From: Bacteroidota bacterium
Lineage (GTDB): Bacteria; Bacteroidota; Bacteroidia; Bacteroidales; F082
Assembly (NCBI GenBank): GCA_016845175.1
Contig: JAERTD010000035.1
Location: 1 to 64,000, forward strand
Length of the DNA stretch: 64,000 bases
Direction of reading: 5' to 3'
The notes under the pieces were generated by a model. The model had not been told where the DNA came from. It made no database searches and was given only the letters and a program-made list of their open reading frames with translations. The first letter of the stretch is position 1. Each line of letters opens with the position of its first letter. Positions 37,680 to 47,384 of this stretch are shown piece after piece. The position numbers and the translations under genes are program-made.

Positions 37680-39134
37680 TTAGCCAACACTGCCTTCCAG
37701 TGTTATGGCCAGTAGTTTTTGCGCTTCCACAGCAAATTCCATGGGAAGTTTATTCAATACCTCTTTGGCATAACCGTTGACAATTAAACCAATGGCCTTT
37801 TCTGTATCAACACCCCTTTGCTGGCAGTAGAACAACTGGTCTTCAGATATTTTTGAAGTAGTGGCTTCGTGCTCAACTATGGATGTTTCATTGGAAGTAT
37901 TGATATAGGGGAAGGTATGAGCTCCGCATTGATCACCTAAAAGCAGTGAATCACATTGCGAAAAATTCCGTGAATTTTCAGCTTTTTTGGAAATCTGAAC
38001 CAATCCTCTATAGGTGTTATTGCTCTTACCTGCGGAGATACCTTTGGAAATAATGGTACTCTTGGAATTTTTTCCCAGATGGATCATTTTTGTGCCTGTA
38101 TCAGCCTGCTGGAAATTGTTGGTTACTGCCACAGAATAAAATTCGCCAATGGAGTCGTCCCCTTTCAAAATACAACTGGGGTACTTCCAGGTAACTGCTG
38201 AACCGGTTTCCACCTGTGTCCAGCTTATTTTAGAACGGTCGCCTTTACAAATTCCTCTTTTGGTAACGAAATTATAGATACCGCCTTTGCCTTCCTTATT
38301 CCCTGGATACCAATTCTGAACTGTAGAATATTTTACTTCGGCATCGGCCATGGCCACAATTTCAACGATAGCAGCATGAAGCTGGTTTTCATCTCGTTGG
38401 GGAGCTGTGCATCCCTCCAGATAGCTCACATAGCTACCTTCTTCTGCCACTATTAAGGTGCGTTCAAATTGACCGGTATTGGCTGCATTGATACGGAAAT
38501 AGGTAGATAATTCCACCGGGCATCTTACTCCTTTGGGTATATAGCAAAAGGAACCATCACTGAACACTGCCGTATTCAAAGCAGCATAATAGTTATCGGT
38601 ATAGGGTACCACTGATGCCAGATGCTTCCTAACCAGTTCTGGATGATTTTGTACCGCCTCGCTCATGGCACAAAATATGATATCATGCTTGGCCAAAGTA
38701 TCCTGAAAAGTGGTCTTTACCGATACACTGTCAATTACGGCATCCACAGCAACACCTGAAAGCCTTTTTTGCTCTTCCAGTGAGATTCCCAATTTGTTAA
38801 AGGTGTCGATTAGTTCTGGATCAACCTGATCCAGACTCTCCAGTTCCTTTTTCTTTTTGGGAGCTGCATAATAGATAATATCATTGAAATCTATCTTAGG
38901 ATAATCCACCAGAGCCCAATCGGGTTCCTCCAGTGTCAACCAATGCCGATAAGCCTTCAAACGGAATTCAAGCATCCATTCTGGCTCATTCTTTTTGGCT
39001 GATATATATCGGATAATATCTTCGTTTAGTCCTTTGGGGGCATGCTCTGTCTCGATATCGGTTACAAATCCATACTTATACTCGCTGGAAGTAACCTCCT
39101 CTAACACATCATTTTTACGTTTTTCTTCTTCCAT
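37680..39134 (-). CDS. sufB: Fe-S cluster assembly protein SufB
   Basis: 484 residues. The blocks [40 protein letters not shown] and KCSHGA-equivalent [20 protein letters not shown] identify SufB, the scaffold on which the nascent cluster forms. It is the first gene of sufBCDSE-sufT, with a -7 element 37 bases upstream. No sufA or a regulator such as sufR is next to it. Confidence 0.98.
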   Translation of the reverse strand: MEEEKRKNDVLEEVTSSEYKYGFVTDIETEHAPKGLNEDIIRYISAKKNEPEWMLEFRLKAYRHWLTLEEPDWALVDYPKIDFNDIIYYAAPKKKKELESLDQVDPELIDTFNKLGISLEEQKRLSGVAVDAVIDSVSVKTTFQDTLAKHDIIFCAMSEAVQNHPELVRKHLASVVPYTDNYYAALNTAVFSDGSFCYIPKGVRCPVELSTYFRINAANTGQFERTLIVAEEGSYVSYLEGCTAPQRDENQLHAAIVEIVAMADAEVKYSTVQNWYPGNKEGKGGIYNFVTKRGICKGDRSKISWTQVETGSAVTWKYPSCILKGDDSIGEFYSVAVTNNFQQADTGTKMIHLGKNSKSTIISKGISAGKSNNTYRGLVQISKKAENSRNFSQCDSLLLGDQCGAHTFPYINTSNETSIVEHEATTSKISEDQLFYCQQRGVDTEKAIGLIVNGYAKEVLNKLPMEFAVEAQKLLAITLEGSVG

Positions 39135-39170
39135 TTTCTGCCCTATTTAGAATAATTTTAAATAAGACTG

Positions 39171-39178
39171 CAAAATTA
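39171..39178 (-). promoter_or_regulatory. -7 promoter element of the SUF operon
   Basis: The minus strand reads TAATTTTG, an exact match. A TTG at 39194-39196 is 15 bases further upstream, slightly close for a -33 element. Confidence 0.5.
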
Positions 39179-39309
39179 GTGATTTTTTATACGCAACAGA
39201 CGCTTTTCTAATGAATTTCAATAGCAATTCATTAGCTTGGAAATTGGGGATATCAGGGACTTGTGCAAGCTAAGGAATTTGGTCTTTTGATCAGTAAATA
39301 ATGGCTTTA

Positions 39310-39651
39310 CTATATCTTTTCCAAGGCCATTAGTCGGAACACCTCATCCATAATTTCATTAATGGTCTTCATCAATTCAGGGATCTTATGACAATCCTTT
39401 TTAGATTTCGCAAGGGCTTCTACCTCACGGATAAGGCTTTTCACTGGTTTCACATCGAGCACATCAATGGATGGTTTGATTCGATGCGCCAGGGCATAGG
39501 TCTCAGTCCAGTTTTCCTGAGCAATGGCTTCAGTTAATGAGCCGAGTTCTTGCGGTGTGGTAGAAAGAAACAAAGCAATCATTTCTTTCAGCTGGCCAGG
39601 AGCCCCTCCCACATAACTGCTTATTTTTTCCAGGTTGTATGGTTTATCCAC
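39310..39651 (-). CDS. Histidine phosphotransfer (Hpt) domain protein
   Basis: 113 residues, one Hpt four-helix domain. His56 in TYALAHRIKPSIDVL is the phosphoacceptor. The frame starts with GTG (39651). It relays phosphate between a hybrid kinase and a response regulator. The regulator gene lies seven bases upstream on the same strand, making it the obvious partner. No histidine kinase is in the window. Confidence 0.88.
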   Translation of the reverse strand: MDKPYNLEKISSYVGGAPGQLKEMIALFLSTTPQELGSLTEAIAQENWTETYALAHRIKPSIDVLDVKPVKSLIREVEALAKSKKDCHKIPELMKTINEIMDEVFRLMALEKI

Positions 39652-39658
39652 TTGGTAT

Positions 39659-41002
39659 CTATATTTCGTTGTTTTTCATCATTCGGTATATGGTGGATTT
39701 ACCAATGTCCAGTTTTTTGGCCGTCAACAACACATTATTGTTATTCTTCTCGAGGAAGTACTTAATGATCTTCTTGTTATAATCGGCTAAGGAAGATTCC
39801 TCCATCAGGAAGTTGGAAATGGAATCGGAAGAGTTGAAATTTACATGTTGCTCATCGATAACACCTTCATCGGACAGTACAACTGCCAGTTCAATAACAG
39901 CCCGAAGCTCCCTGATATTACCTGGGTAGGAATACTTCATCAGCTTATCCTGAGCATTGGGGGAAATTTCCTTCACGGGCAATTTATTTTCCTTGCAAAA
40001 CTCTGATATGAAGAATTTTGCCAAAATGAAAATATCGTTACCCCGGTCACGAAGCGGTGGCAATTCGATGGGCAAACCCAGCAAACGATAATACAGATCT
40101 TCTCTAAAACTACCATTCCTGACTTCTTCGGTTAGGTTACGGTTGGTCGCCACTATCAACCGGGTATCCAGGCGGATGGTTTCATTTCCTCCCACACGGG
40201 TCAACTCTTTTTCCTGCAACACACGAAGCAATTTGGATTGCATATTCAGGTCCATTTCTCCGATTTCATCCAGAAACAAAGTCCCTCCACTGGCTTGCTC
40301 AAACTTACCTATTTTACGGGCATTGGCTCCGGTAAAAGCACCCTTTTCATATCCAAATAATTCACTCTCGATCAACTCCCCTGGTATGGCGGTCACATTA
40401 ATGGCCACAAAGGGTTTTTTTGATTGGCGGGAATTGTAGTGTATGGCTTTTGCGACAAGTTCTTTTCCGGTTCCGGTTTCACCACTAACGGAAACTGTGA
40501 TGCCGGTTTTTACTGCCTTGTCCATCAGGCTGAAGATATTTTTTATGGCAGGACTGCTTCCTTTTATGATACTCTGGAACTGGTATTTCTTACCGACCTC
40601 TTCTTTCAGGGTGTCAATTTCACGTTTCAGGCTGGTGTTTTCGCGTATGATTTTGACGATATTCCACAGTCTGTCCTTGGTATCATCATCTTTTACAAAA
40701 TAATCGTAAGCACCTTCTTTAAGTAGATCGACAGCAGTTTTCACATCTTCCTGCCCGGAGACGATAATTATGGGCAGATTGGGATAGTCCATATGTATTT
40801 TGCGCATGACCTCATCTCCCATCATATCCGGTAAGCGATAATCCAAGGAGATCATATCTGGCTTCAAATGCATATTTTTGAGGCATTCAGCAGCATTTGC
40901 AAAATGATGAACATCATTGTCAGGATTTAAAGCAAGATGCCTTTTAAGCAACTCCCCATAAAACATGTCATCCTCAACAACGAAAATTCTAAAATGATTC
41001 AT
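39659..41002 (-). CDS. NtrC-family sigma-54-dependent response regulator
   Basis: 447 residues. Receiver domain at ~1-120 with phosphoacceptor Asp54 (MISLDYRLPDMMG). AAA+ domain with Walker A GETGTGKE (174-181) and the sigma-54-contacting GAFTGA loop (221-226), both intact. A Fis-type helix-turn-helix ends the protein (LTAKKLDIGKSTIYRMMKNN). It should activate sigma-54 promoters when phosphorylated, probably via the adjacent Hpt protein. A perfect palindrome at 41086-41100 lies upstream of its own -7 element. Confidence 0.96.
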   Translation of the reverse strand: MNHFRIFVVEDDMFYGELLKRHLALNPDNDVHHFANAAECLKNMHLKPDMISLDYRLPDMMGDEVMRKIHMDYPNLPIIIVSGQEDVKTAVDLLKEGAYDYFVKDDDTKDRLWNIVKIIRENTSLKREIDTLKEEVGKKYQFQSIIKGSSPAIKNIFSLMDKAVKTGITVSVSGETGTGKELVAKAIHYNSRQSKKPFVAINVTAIPGELIESELFGYEKGAFTGANARKIGKFEQASGGTLFLDEIGEMDLNMQSKLLRVLQEKELTRVGGNETIRLDTRLIVATNRNLTEEVRNGSFREDLYYRLLGLPIELPPLRDRGNDIFILAKFFISEFCKENKLPVKEISPNAQDKLMKYSYPGNIRELRAVIELAVVLSDEGVIDEQHVNFNSSDSISNFLMEESSLADYNKKIIKYFLEKNNNNVLLTAKKLDIGKSTIYRMMKNNEI

Positions 41003-41071
41003 GATTAGTGAATTCGTTAGTAGTCCTATTTAGTAAGAGAGAGGTTTTGGTTGATGCTTCTTATACGGGTG

Positions 41072-41079
41072 CAAATATA
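41072..41079 (-). promoter_or_regulatory. -7 promoter element of the NtrC-type regulator gene
   Basis: The minus strand reads TATATTTG, an exact match, 70 bases upstream of the start codon. Confidence 0.45.
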
Positions 41080-41085
41080 GAAAGT

Positions 41086-41100
41086 TTCCAAATTTTGGAA
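41086..41100. repeat. Palindrome between divergent genes, candidate operator
   Basis: TTCCAAA and TTTGGAA flank one base. The site lies six bases upstream of the regulator's -7 element and 71 bases before that of the divergent PHP-like gene. Being placed where a -33 element or repressor would sit, it may control the regulator. Confidence 0.4.
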
Positions 41101-41170
41101 TAATTGCACTTTTGGCAAATATATGATAAATTCCACAATAGGGAAAAATCGGCACATTTGTTTTTTAATT

Positions 41171-41178
41171 TACTTTTG
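41171..41178 (+). promoter_or_regulatory. -7 promoter element of the PHP-like gene
   Basis: TACTTTTG matches the consensus exactly. It lies downstream of an upstream ATG at 41123 but 19 bases before the ATG at 41198, so it decides the start. Confidence 0.55.
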
Positions 41179-41197
41179 CCAGCGAATTAGATTCCCC

Positions 41198-42409
41198 ATG
41201 AAAAGATTTTTTAAAGCGGTTGGAAAATGGCTGCTCATAGTTATCACCATCTTACTGGCTACCTTGCTGTCATTTTACCTAATGGCTCCGGTTTATGAAT
41301 TCTCTGAACCTCAGCAATTTTCGGGAAGTAAACTAAATAACCCCTATGAGTCTATGGATTCCTCTCAATGGAGAAGATATAATTTTCAGGTGCAATCCAA
41401 GGCCTGGGGAGGAATGACAGATGGCCGAAGAAACAGCAACGAACGCATCGACAGCGTATACTATTTACTAGGTTTTGATCATGTGGCTACCTCCGATTAC
41501 CAGAAGATCAATTATTATGGAAAGGATAAGGAAGCCTTTATTCCTACCTATGAGCATGGCTACAATATCTTTAAAACCCATCAGGTATGTATCAATGCCG
41601 AAGAAGTACTGTGGACAGATCTCTTCTTTTTCCAGACCCTTAGTATGAAGCAATGGATCATCGACCAGCTTAAAACTAGCAGCGAATTGGTGGCAGTTGC
41701 CCATCCCCAACTTCGGAATGGTTATAAGGTTTCGGATATGAATAGCCTTTGTAACTATGATTTAATGGAGGTGTTGAACCATATGCGAATTTCAATTTCT
41801 CACTGGGATACAGCACTCTCTTCCGGACACCTCACCTATATCCTGGCCAATGACGATTCCCATGATGTACTGAATACCAACGAAGTGGGCCGCAGGTTTA
41901 GCAGTATCAATTCACCCACCCTGGATAAAAACGATGTGGTAAAAAACCTGGGTAAAGGAAATGCCTATGGTATCGATTTCCATTGGGTTCCTGACGAACC
42001 CATGGATGATCTGGTGGAACGTATCAAAACAATTCCGGTGTTGACATCCCACCAACTCAAAGGTGATACCCTAAGAATAAGCAGCAGCCAAAAAGCCAAT
42101 GAATACAGATTTATCGGTCAAAACGGCAAATTATTGGCCACCACAAGAAAAGCCAAACAAGGGGAGTACATTATCCAGGAATCTGACACCTATGTCCGAA
42201 CTGAAATTCAGTTTCCCGATGGAACGGTTTTCTACCTAAACCCTGTGGTACGATACGATGGAAATGCTGCAGCTTCTCTTCGAACCGCTCAAATTGATGC
42301 CAACAAAACAAGAAATTTGCGCATCCTTTATTTTCTGGTCATCCTTAGTTTAGCTTATCTTTATGCCCGCAGAAGGCAAAAAAAGAGCAAAGGCATACAT
42401 GCAAAATAA
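41198..42409 (+). CDS. Membrane-anchored PHP-domain-like protein, first metal motif missing
   Basis: 403 residues from the ATG at 41198. One membrane span near the N-terminus (WLLIVITILLATLLSFYLM) and one at the C-terminus (ILYFLVILSLAYLYARRR) place the middle outside the cytoplasm. That part resembles PHP phosphoesterases: GFDHVATSDYQKIN, EHGYNIFKTHQV, VAVAHPQLRNGY and ILANDDSHDV each align with metal-ligand motifs. However, the first motif, expected as HxH before KAWGG, reads FQVQSKAWGG, so both histidines are replaced by Gln. Loss or change of activity is inferred. It overlaps the GT39 gene by 11 bases, so the pair probably work together at the envelope. Confidence 0.75.
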   Translation: MKRFFKAVGKWLLIVITILLATLLSFYLMAPVYEFSEPQQFSGSKLNNPYESMDSSQWRRYNFQVQSKAWGGMTDGRRNSNERIDSVYYLLGFDHVATSDYQKINYYGKDKEAFIPTYEHGYNIFKTHQVCINAEEVLWTDLFFFQTLSMKQWIIDQLKTSSELVAVAHPQLRNGYKVSDMNSLCNYDLMEVLNHMRISISHWDTALSSGHLTYILANDDSHDVLNTNEVGRRFSSINSPTLDKNDVVKNLGKGNAYGIDFHWVPDEPMDDLVERIKTIPVLTSHQLKGDTLRISSSQKANEYRFIGQNGKLLATTRKAKQGEYIIQESDTYVRTEIQFPDGTVFYLNPVVRYDGNAAASLRTAQIDANKTRNLRILYFLVILSLAYLYARRRQKKSKGIHAK

Positions 42410-43973
42410 CCAACCCATTGAAAGATATCTGGCCCTGCTGATTATCGTTTCAACACTTATCAGGGCTTTTGTGGCCGCGACTATGGAACTGGGAAATGAC
42501 GAGGTTTACTATCGTTTATATGCCTTGTTTCCTGACTGGTCACATTTTGATCACCCTCTGATGATTGGCGCTTTCATCCAATTATTCAGTTTCAATTTAT
42601 CCTTTGACAGTGAGCTATTTATACGAATGAGCTCTGTCGTTTTCGGAGCAGTAAATACATGGCTGATCTACTTAATTGGCAAAAGTCTTCTGAACAAAAT
42701 CACTGGTTTCTACGCGGCCTTATTATACACAGCTTCCCTTTACGCATTTGTGATCATGGGGATTTTTATACTGCCGGATACTCCCCAGGGGTTTTTCTGG
42801 CTGACCAGCCTGCTGCTGATGGTGAAACTAAGTCGCTTAACTCCCACAAGTAGTGGGCAGATAAAGCTTTTTATTTTACTGGGAATCAGTCTGGGCTTGG
42901 GCATGCTTTCCAAATACACCACCATATTTCTGTGGTTCGGATGGGCCGCCTATATAGTCTTGTATGACAGGAAATGGCTCAAATCAGCGGGTTTGTATTA
43001 TGCCATATTCTTATCGTTAATTTGTGTGTTACCCATTCTTGTTTGGAACATTCAAAATGACTTTATCAGCTTTAGTTTTCACAGCAACCGAGTGGAAGTG
43101 ACTTCCTATGCCATCCGACTCGATTATTTCATTACAGAATTGTTGGGAGGATTGTTTTACAACAACCCGGTAAACTATGTGATCATACTTCTTGCCGCGA
43201 TTGCCGGATTCAGAGGGAAGCTACAGATACATAAATCATCCACATATTTGTTGTTGTGGTCGGCTCTGCCTCTGATCTTGTTATTTCTAGGTTTTTCACT
43301 CTTTCGCAGAACCCTGCCCCATTGGACCGCGCCTGCCATAACAGGACTGATACCGATGGCAGCCGTGTACCTGTATCAAATCCAGAAAAGCATCAACAAA
43401 CGACTGATTCCAAAGCCGCTCATTGCTTCCTTGAGCCTGTTGGCTCTTGTGTTGGTTCTGGGTGTGGCTCAGGTAAACCATGGTCTGCTCTACACTGATT
43501 CTTCGGATAATCCAACCAAACTGGGAGCAGACGATCCTTCTCTTGACATGTTTGGTTATGGTCAGATAGAGGAAGCTTTTGCTGCCATTGTCAGCCGTGA
43601 CAAAGCTGTTGGTGATATTTCTGATAGCGCAGTATTAATAGGAGATAATTGGTTTCCATTGGCCAATCTGGACTATTATTGCGCTACACCTCTGCATATG
43701 AAGAGTTATGGGTTGGGGCGACTTGACCGCATTCACAAATACGCATGGATCAATGAATTACAAGGCGGGTTTACGCATGGAATGGATGCTTATTTTATCA
43801 CCACTAGCCGGGATTACACCCATCCCGAAAATCATTTCAAGGACTATTTCGAAACCATCGAAGCCGCTGATACCATTCCCATAAACAGAGGGGGTAAAAG
43901 AGTGAAAAATGCTTTCGTATTCCGCCTAAAAAATTTAGTGGAGATTCCCGATTTTAGGCTTGAAAAAAACTAA
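42399..43973 (+). CDS. GT39-family glycosyltransferase (ArnT/PMT-like)
   Basis: 524 residues from the ATG at 42399 (MQNNQPIERYLALL); an ATG at 42363 would overlap the previous gene further. About ten to twelve membrane spans. The first periplasmic loop has the catalytic acidic pair typical of GT39/GT83 enzymes (ELGNDEVYYRLYALFPDWSH) followed by FDHPLMIGAF. A C-terminal soluble region includes the segment LIGDNWFPLANLDYYCATPL. Such enzymes use polyprenyl-phosphate sugars to modify lipid or protein at the outer face of the inner membrane. The acceptor is unknown. Confidence 0.88.
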   Translation: MQNNQPIERYLALLIIVSTLIRAFVAATMELGNDEVYYRLYALFPDWSHFDHPLMIGAFIQLFSFNLSFDSELFIRMSSVVFGAVNTWLIYLIGKSLLNKITGFYAALLYTASLYAFVIMGIFILPDTPQGFFWLTSLLLMVKLSRLTPTSSGQIKLFILLGISLGLGMLSKYTTIFLWFGWAAYIVLYDRKWLKSAGLYYAIFLSLICVLPILVWNIQNDFISFSFHSNRVEVTSYAIRLDYFITELLGGLFYNNPVNYVIILLAAIAGFRGKLQIHKSSTYLLLWSALPLILLFLGFSLFRRTLPHWTAPAITGLIPMAAVYLYQIQKSINKRLIPKPLIASLSLLALVLVLGVAQVNHGLLYTDSSDNPTKLGADDPSLDMFGYGQIEEAFAAIVSRDKAVGDISDSAVLIGDNWFPLANLDYYCATPLHMKSYGLGRLDRIHKYAWINELQGGFTHGMDAYFITTSRDYTHPENHFKDYFETIEAADTIPINRGGKRVKNAFVFRLKNLVEIPDFRLEKN

Positions 43974-43997
43974 ATCCAACAGCTGCAGCTGAGTAAT

Positions 43998-44243
43998 TTA
44001 GTCCTCTTCAAGCTCGCGATGAAAATTATCGCACCAATAACCCTTTTTGCTGTGGCGGCACATACACCATTTCACCAGCTGCCTTTCTTCAACAACTACC
44101 TTTTCAGGCCTGAATCCTGTTCCCTTATGGGAGCCATCACAGAAGGCCTGGTTTTCGGTTTTACCACAGGTACAATACAAATAAGTACCCGGTTCCATCA
44201 CCAGTTTCAGAGAACGCCTTCCGGCAATATGTGGTTTTTCCAT
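43998..44243 (-). CDS. CDGSH iron-sulfur domain protein
   Basis: 81 residues. The first cluster motif CTCGKTENQAFCDGSH is intact (CxC, then CDGSH). A second, CMCRHSKKGYWCDNFH, is degenerate with CDNFH in place of CDGSH but keeps the three Cys and one His. Two-motif bacterial members bind one or two redox-active [2Fe-2S] clusters. It starts 11 bases after fumC, suggesting co-transcription. Confidence 0.9.
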   Translation of the reverse strand: MEKPHIAGRRSLKLVMEPGTYLYCTCGKTENQAFCDGSHKGTGFRPEKVVVEERQLVKWCMCRHSKKGYWCDNFHRELEED

Positions 44244-44253
44244 AGGAGACGTT

Positions 44254-45645
44254 TTACTTACCTATCATTTTCGAAGGATCTACCCATTCGGTAAACTCTT
44301 CGTCAGTTAAGAATCCCAGAGCCAGGGCAGCCTCCCTGAGAGTAGAACCTTCAGCATGTGCTTTTTTGGCAATTTTCGCGGCTTTTTCATAGCCAATATG
44401 GGTGTTCAGTGCTGTGACCAACATGAGGGAATTTTCCAGATTCTCCTTGATAGCATTTGGATTGGGTTCGATACCTACAACACAATTCTTGGTGAAGGAA
44501 ACACAAGCATCTCCCAATAAGCGCGCTGCTTGTAATAAATTAGCCACCATAACCGGTTTATACACATTCAGCTGAAAATGTCCTTGCATACCTCCGGCGG
44601 TTATGGCTGCATCGTTTCCTATGACCTGAGCACATACCATAGTCAGGGCCTCATTTTGAGTGGGGTTGACTTTACCTGGCATGATTGAGGAACCGGGTTC
44701 ATTTGCCGGTAGTTGAATTTCGCCAATGGAACATCTAGGACCAGAAGCCAGCATGCGTATATTATTCCCAATATGCATCAGGCTTACAGCCAATTGTTTT
44801 AAGGCACCTGAAGTTTCCACCATAGCATCATGAGCTGACAAAGCTTCAAATTTATTCTCAGCCGTGATAAAAGGATAGCCAGTCAATTCTGCAATCTGTT
44901 CGGCCACCTTTACTGCATAATTTGGTGGCGTATTAATACCTGTACCTACAGCAGTACCTCCCAGAGCCAGCTCCGTTAGATGGGGCAAGGTAGCTTTCAA
45001 TGCCAACAGTCCATGATCCAATTGGGAAACATAACCTGAAAATTCCTGACCCAGCGTCAGAGGTGTTGCATCCATCAGGTGGGTTCTGCCAGCTTTAACA
45101 ATATCCTTAAACGCCTCCGCTTTTTCATTCAAAGCATCTCTTAATAAGCTGATTCCAGGTATACAGGTTTCCACCACCAACTTATAGGCTGCAATATGCA
45201 TGGCTGTAGGAAAAGTGTCGTTGGAAGACTGGGATTTGTTCACATCATCATTGGGATGCAAGACTTTTTTATCATCTTCCAGACTCCCACCATTGATCAC
45301 ATGCCCTCTGTTGGCGATAACCTCATTCATATTCATATTTGACTGGGTTCCTGATCCTGTTTGCCAGATTACCAAGGGAAAATTACCTTCGAGCTTCCCT
45401 TCAAGGATTTCATCAGCTGCTTTTCCAATGAGTTCTGCTTTTTTCGGGTCAAGCCCTCCCACTTCTGCGTTGGTTAGTGCGGCAGCTTTCTTCAGATAGG
45501 CAAAAGCTTCAATAATCTCCTGAGGCATGGAACCTTCAGGTCCGATTTCAAAATTCATTTTGGAACGCTGGGTTTGGGCCCCCCAGTACTTATCAGCAGG
45601 TACTTTTACCTCGCCCATGGTGTCATGTTCAATTCTATAGGTCAT
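44254..45645 (-). CDS. fumC: Class II fumarate hydratase
   Basis: 463 residues. The signature [17 protein letters not shown], the substrate-site segment [19 protein letters not shown]-type region ([20 protein letters not shown]) and the start [20 protein letters not shown] identify FumC, an Fe-S-free fumarase interconverting fumarate and malate in the TCA cycle. The ArsC-like gene is 43 bases upstream. Confidence 0.98.
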   Translation of the reverse strand: MTYRIEHDTMGEVKVPADKYWGAQTQRSKMNFEIGPEGSMPQEIIEAFAYLKKAAALTNAEVGGLDPKKAELIGKAADEILEGKLEGNFPLVIWQTGSGTQSNMNMNEVIANRGHVINGGSLEDDKKVLHPNDDVNKSQSSNDTFPTAMHIAAYKLVVETCIPGISLLRDALNEKAEAFKDIVKAGRTHLMDATPLTLGQEFSGYVSQLDHGLLALKATLPHLTELALGGTAVGTGINTPPNYAVKVAEQIAELTGYPFITAENKFEALSAHDAMVETSGALKQLAVSLMHIGNNIRMLASGPRCSIGEIQLPANEPGSSIMPGKVNPTQNEALTMVCAQVIGNDAAITAGGMQGHFQLNVYKPVMVANLLQAARLLGDACVSFTKNCVVGIEPNPNAIKENLENSLMLVTALNTHIGYEKAAKIAKKAHAEGSTLREAALALGFLTDEEFTEWVDPSKMIGK

Positions 45646-45688
45646 CGTATTGGATTGTATTTATGTGTGAACTAATGGTATAAAAGGT

Positions 45689-46030
45689 CTAAAAAAACAC
45701 AGCCAGATTATCGGCAGGATCGCCCCATATGGCTTTATTGTCTTTCACCACAATGGGTCGCTTGATCAGTTTTGGATTTTCAATCATGATTCTAATCCAT
45801 TCCTCATCGGTGAAATCCTTTCCCTTGAAATCGGATTTATAAATGGCCTCCTGAGTCCTAATCATATCTTGTGGACGACTGTTGAGTTTCATCAGGATAG
45901 TTTTCAGTGTTGCCTCATCCATTGGGTTTTTTAAATATTCAACAACAGTGAAATCAGCCTGATGCTCTTGTAAATACTGCAGGCCAAGCCTTGATTTTTT
46001 ACAACGGGGGTTGTGATAAATGGTCATCAT
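45689..46030 (-). CDS. ArsC/Spx-family protein (arsenate reductase-like)
   Basis: 113 residues from the ATG at 46030 (MMTIYHNPRCKKSRLGLQYL); the next ATG at 46027 is equally possible. The CKKSR motif holds the catalytic Cys and Arg follows in LIKRPIVV. The closest known activity is glutaredoxin-coupled arsenate reduction, but many members have other thiol roles. An ATG at 46051 almost touches the -7 element and is rejected. Confidence 0.88.
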   Translation of the reverse strand: MMTIYHNPRCKKSRLGLQYLQEHQADFTVVEYLKNPMDEATLKTILMKLNSRPQDMIRTQEAIYKSDFKGKDFTDEEWIRIMIENPKLIKRPIVVKDNKAIWGDPADNLAVFF

Positions 46031-46052
46031 AAGAATAAGTGGTTTGTGCATT

Positions 46053-46060
46053 CAAATTTA
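46053..46060 (-). promoter_or_regulatory. -7 promoter element for the ArsC-like gene
   Basis: The minus strand reads TAAATTTG, an exact match, 22 bases before the chosen start. Confidence 0.5.
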
Positions 46061-46170
46061 GGGATTCTTTGCGAGCTAAGCCTAGAAAAAGTAGCTATAA
46101 ATCACCTCCTTGGTCAATTGGAAGCCTGCTAACTTGAGAATGTTTCATACGGGTTTATTTCGTATGAAAT

Positions 46171-47278
46171 TTACATGCCATCATCATTTTCCTGACGTCC
46201 GTATTCAAGAAGGTAAATCTTGATGAAGGCATCGATTTCTCCATCCATTACCCCTTGTACATTGGAACTTTCAAACTGAGTACGCAAATCTTTTACCAGT
46301 TTGTATGGGTGCATGGTATAAGAGCGGATCTGAGATCCCCATTCTATCTTCTTTTTGTTGCCTTCAATTTGGCTTTGTGCTTCCTGCTGTTTGCGTAATT
46401 CTATTTCGTACAATTGTGATTTCAACATCTGTATGGCCTTCTCCCGGTTTTGACCTTGCGATCTTGTTTCCTGGCATTCGATGACCAATCCTGAAGGTTC
46501 GTGACGCAAGCGTACAGCCGTTTCAACCTTGTTTACGTTCTGTCCGCCTGGTCCACTGGAACGAAAAGTGTCCCAGCTAATATCTGCCGGATTTACGGTT
46601 ATCTCAATGCTGTCGTCGACTACAGGATATACATAGACCGATGCGAAGGAAGTATGTCTGCGGTTGGCCGAATCGAAGGGTGATAAACGAACCAATCGGT
46701 GCACTCCGTTCTCTCCCTTTAAATAGCCAAAGGCAAATTCTCCATCAAACTCAAGACTCACCGATTTGATTCCGGCAATATCAGCCTCTTGATAATCCAG
46801 TTCTCGCACCTTGAAATTATTGCGCTCTCCATAGCGAATATACATGCGCATCAGCATCTCAGCCCAATCCTGGCTTTCTGTACCTCCTGCACCAGGGTTA
46901 ATCTTCAAAATGGCATTGAGCTTGTCTTCCGGTTTGCCCAGCATCTGCAGGAATTCCAGATCAGCAACTTCCTTGCTTAATAAGTCGAACTGCTGGTCCA
47001 GGTCTTCCTGACTGGCCTCCCCTTCTTCAAAAAATTCCTGGAGCACTTGCAAATCATTCATCCTGCCATCTGCAGATTCAAAGGCTGTTGTCCATCGTTT
47101 TTTTTCCTTGATTTCCTTTAGATGTATTTCGGCTTTCTTGGGGTCATCCCAAAAGCTGGGGTCGTGGGTTTTTTCCTCGGCTTCTTCGATCTCTAGTTTC
47201 TTACGATCAAAGTCAAAGATACCTCCTCAAGGCTACAAGCCTCTTAGACATTTCTTTCATTCCTTCTGTTGAAAACAT
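46171..47278 (-). CDS. prfB: Peptide chain release factor 2, programmed +1 frameshift
   Basis: The gene starts at the ATG at 47278 ([20 protein letters not shown]) and reaches an in-frame TGA at 47213-47215. A Shine-Dalgarno-like AGGAGG (minus strand, 47222-47227) lies three bases before CTT TGA C, the conserved +1 slip site of prfB. The ribosome then reads on as [15 protein letters not shown] into the main frame ending at 46171. The protein has the RF2 stop-codon motif SPF ([13 protein letters not shown]) and the GGQ loop ([18 protein letters not shown]). RF2 releases at UGA/UAA and so tunes its own level. About 370 residues in total. A -7 element at 47300-47307 supports this start. Confidence 0.97.
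47212..47227 (-). promoter_or_regulatory. prfB autoregulatory frameshift site
   Basis: Minus strand: AGGAGG, TAT, CTT TGA C. Spacing of three bases between the Shine-Dalgarno-like stimulator and CTT is the canonical arrangement. Confidence 0.95.
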
Positions 47279-47299
47279 AAGCGTCATCTGAATTTTGTG

Positions 47300-47307
47300 C
47301 AAAAGTA
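47300..47307 (-). promoter_or_regulatory. -7 promoter element for prfB
   Basis: The minus strand reads TACTTTTG, an exact match, 21 bases before the prfB ATG. Confidence 0.5.
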
Positions 47308-47384
47308 GTGAATTGAGTATAATGGCTAACCGAGAAATGAGCACAAATAATGATGATGAGAACAGGAAGAGGGCAGTTTTCGAA

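Noticed and set aside
43980-43991. CAGCTGCAGCTG palindrome between the GT39 and CDGSH genes
   Set aside because: It is short, has no T-run and could be chance; support as a terminator is weak.
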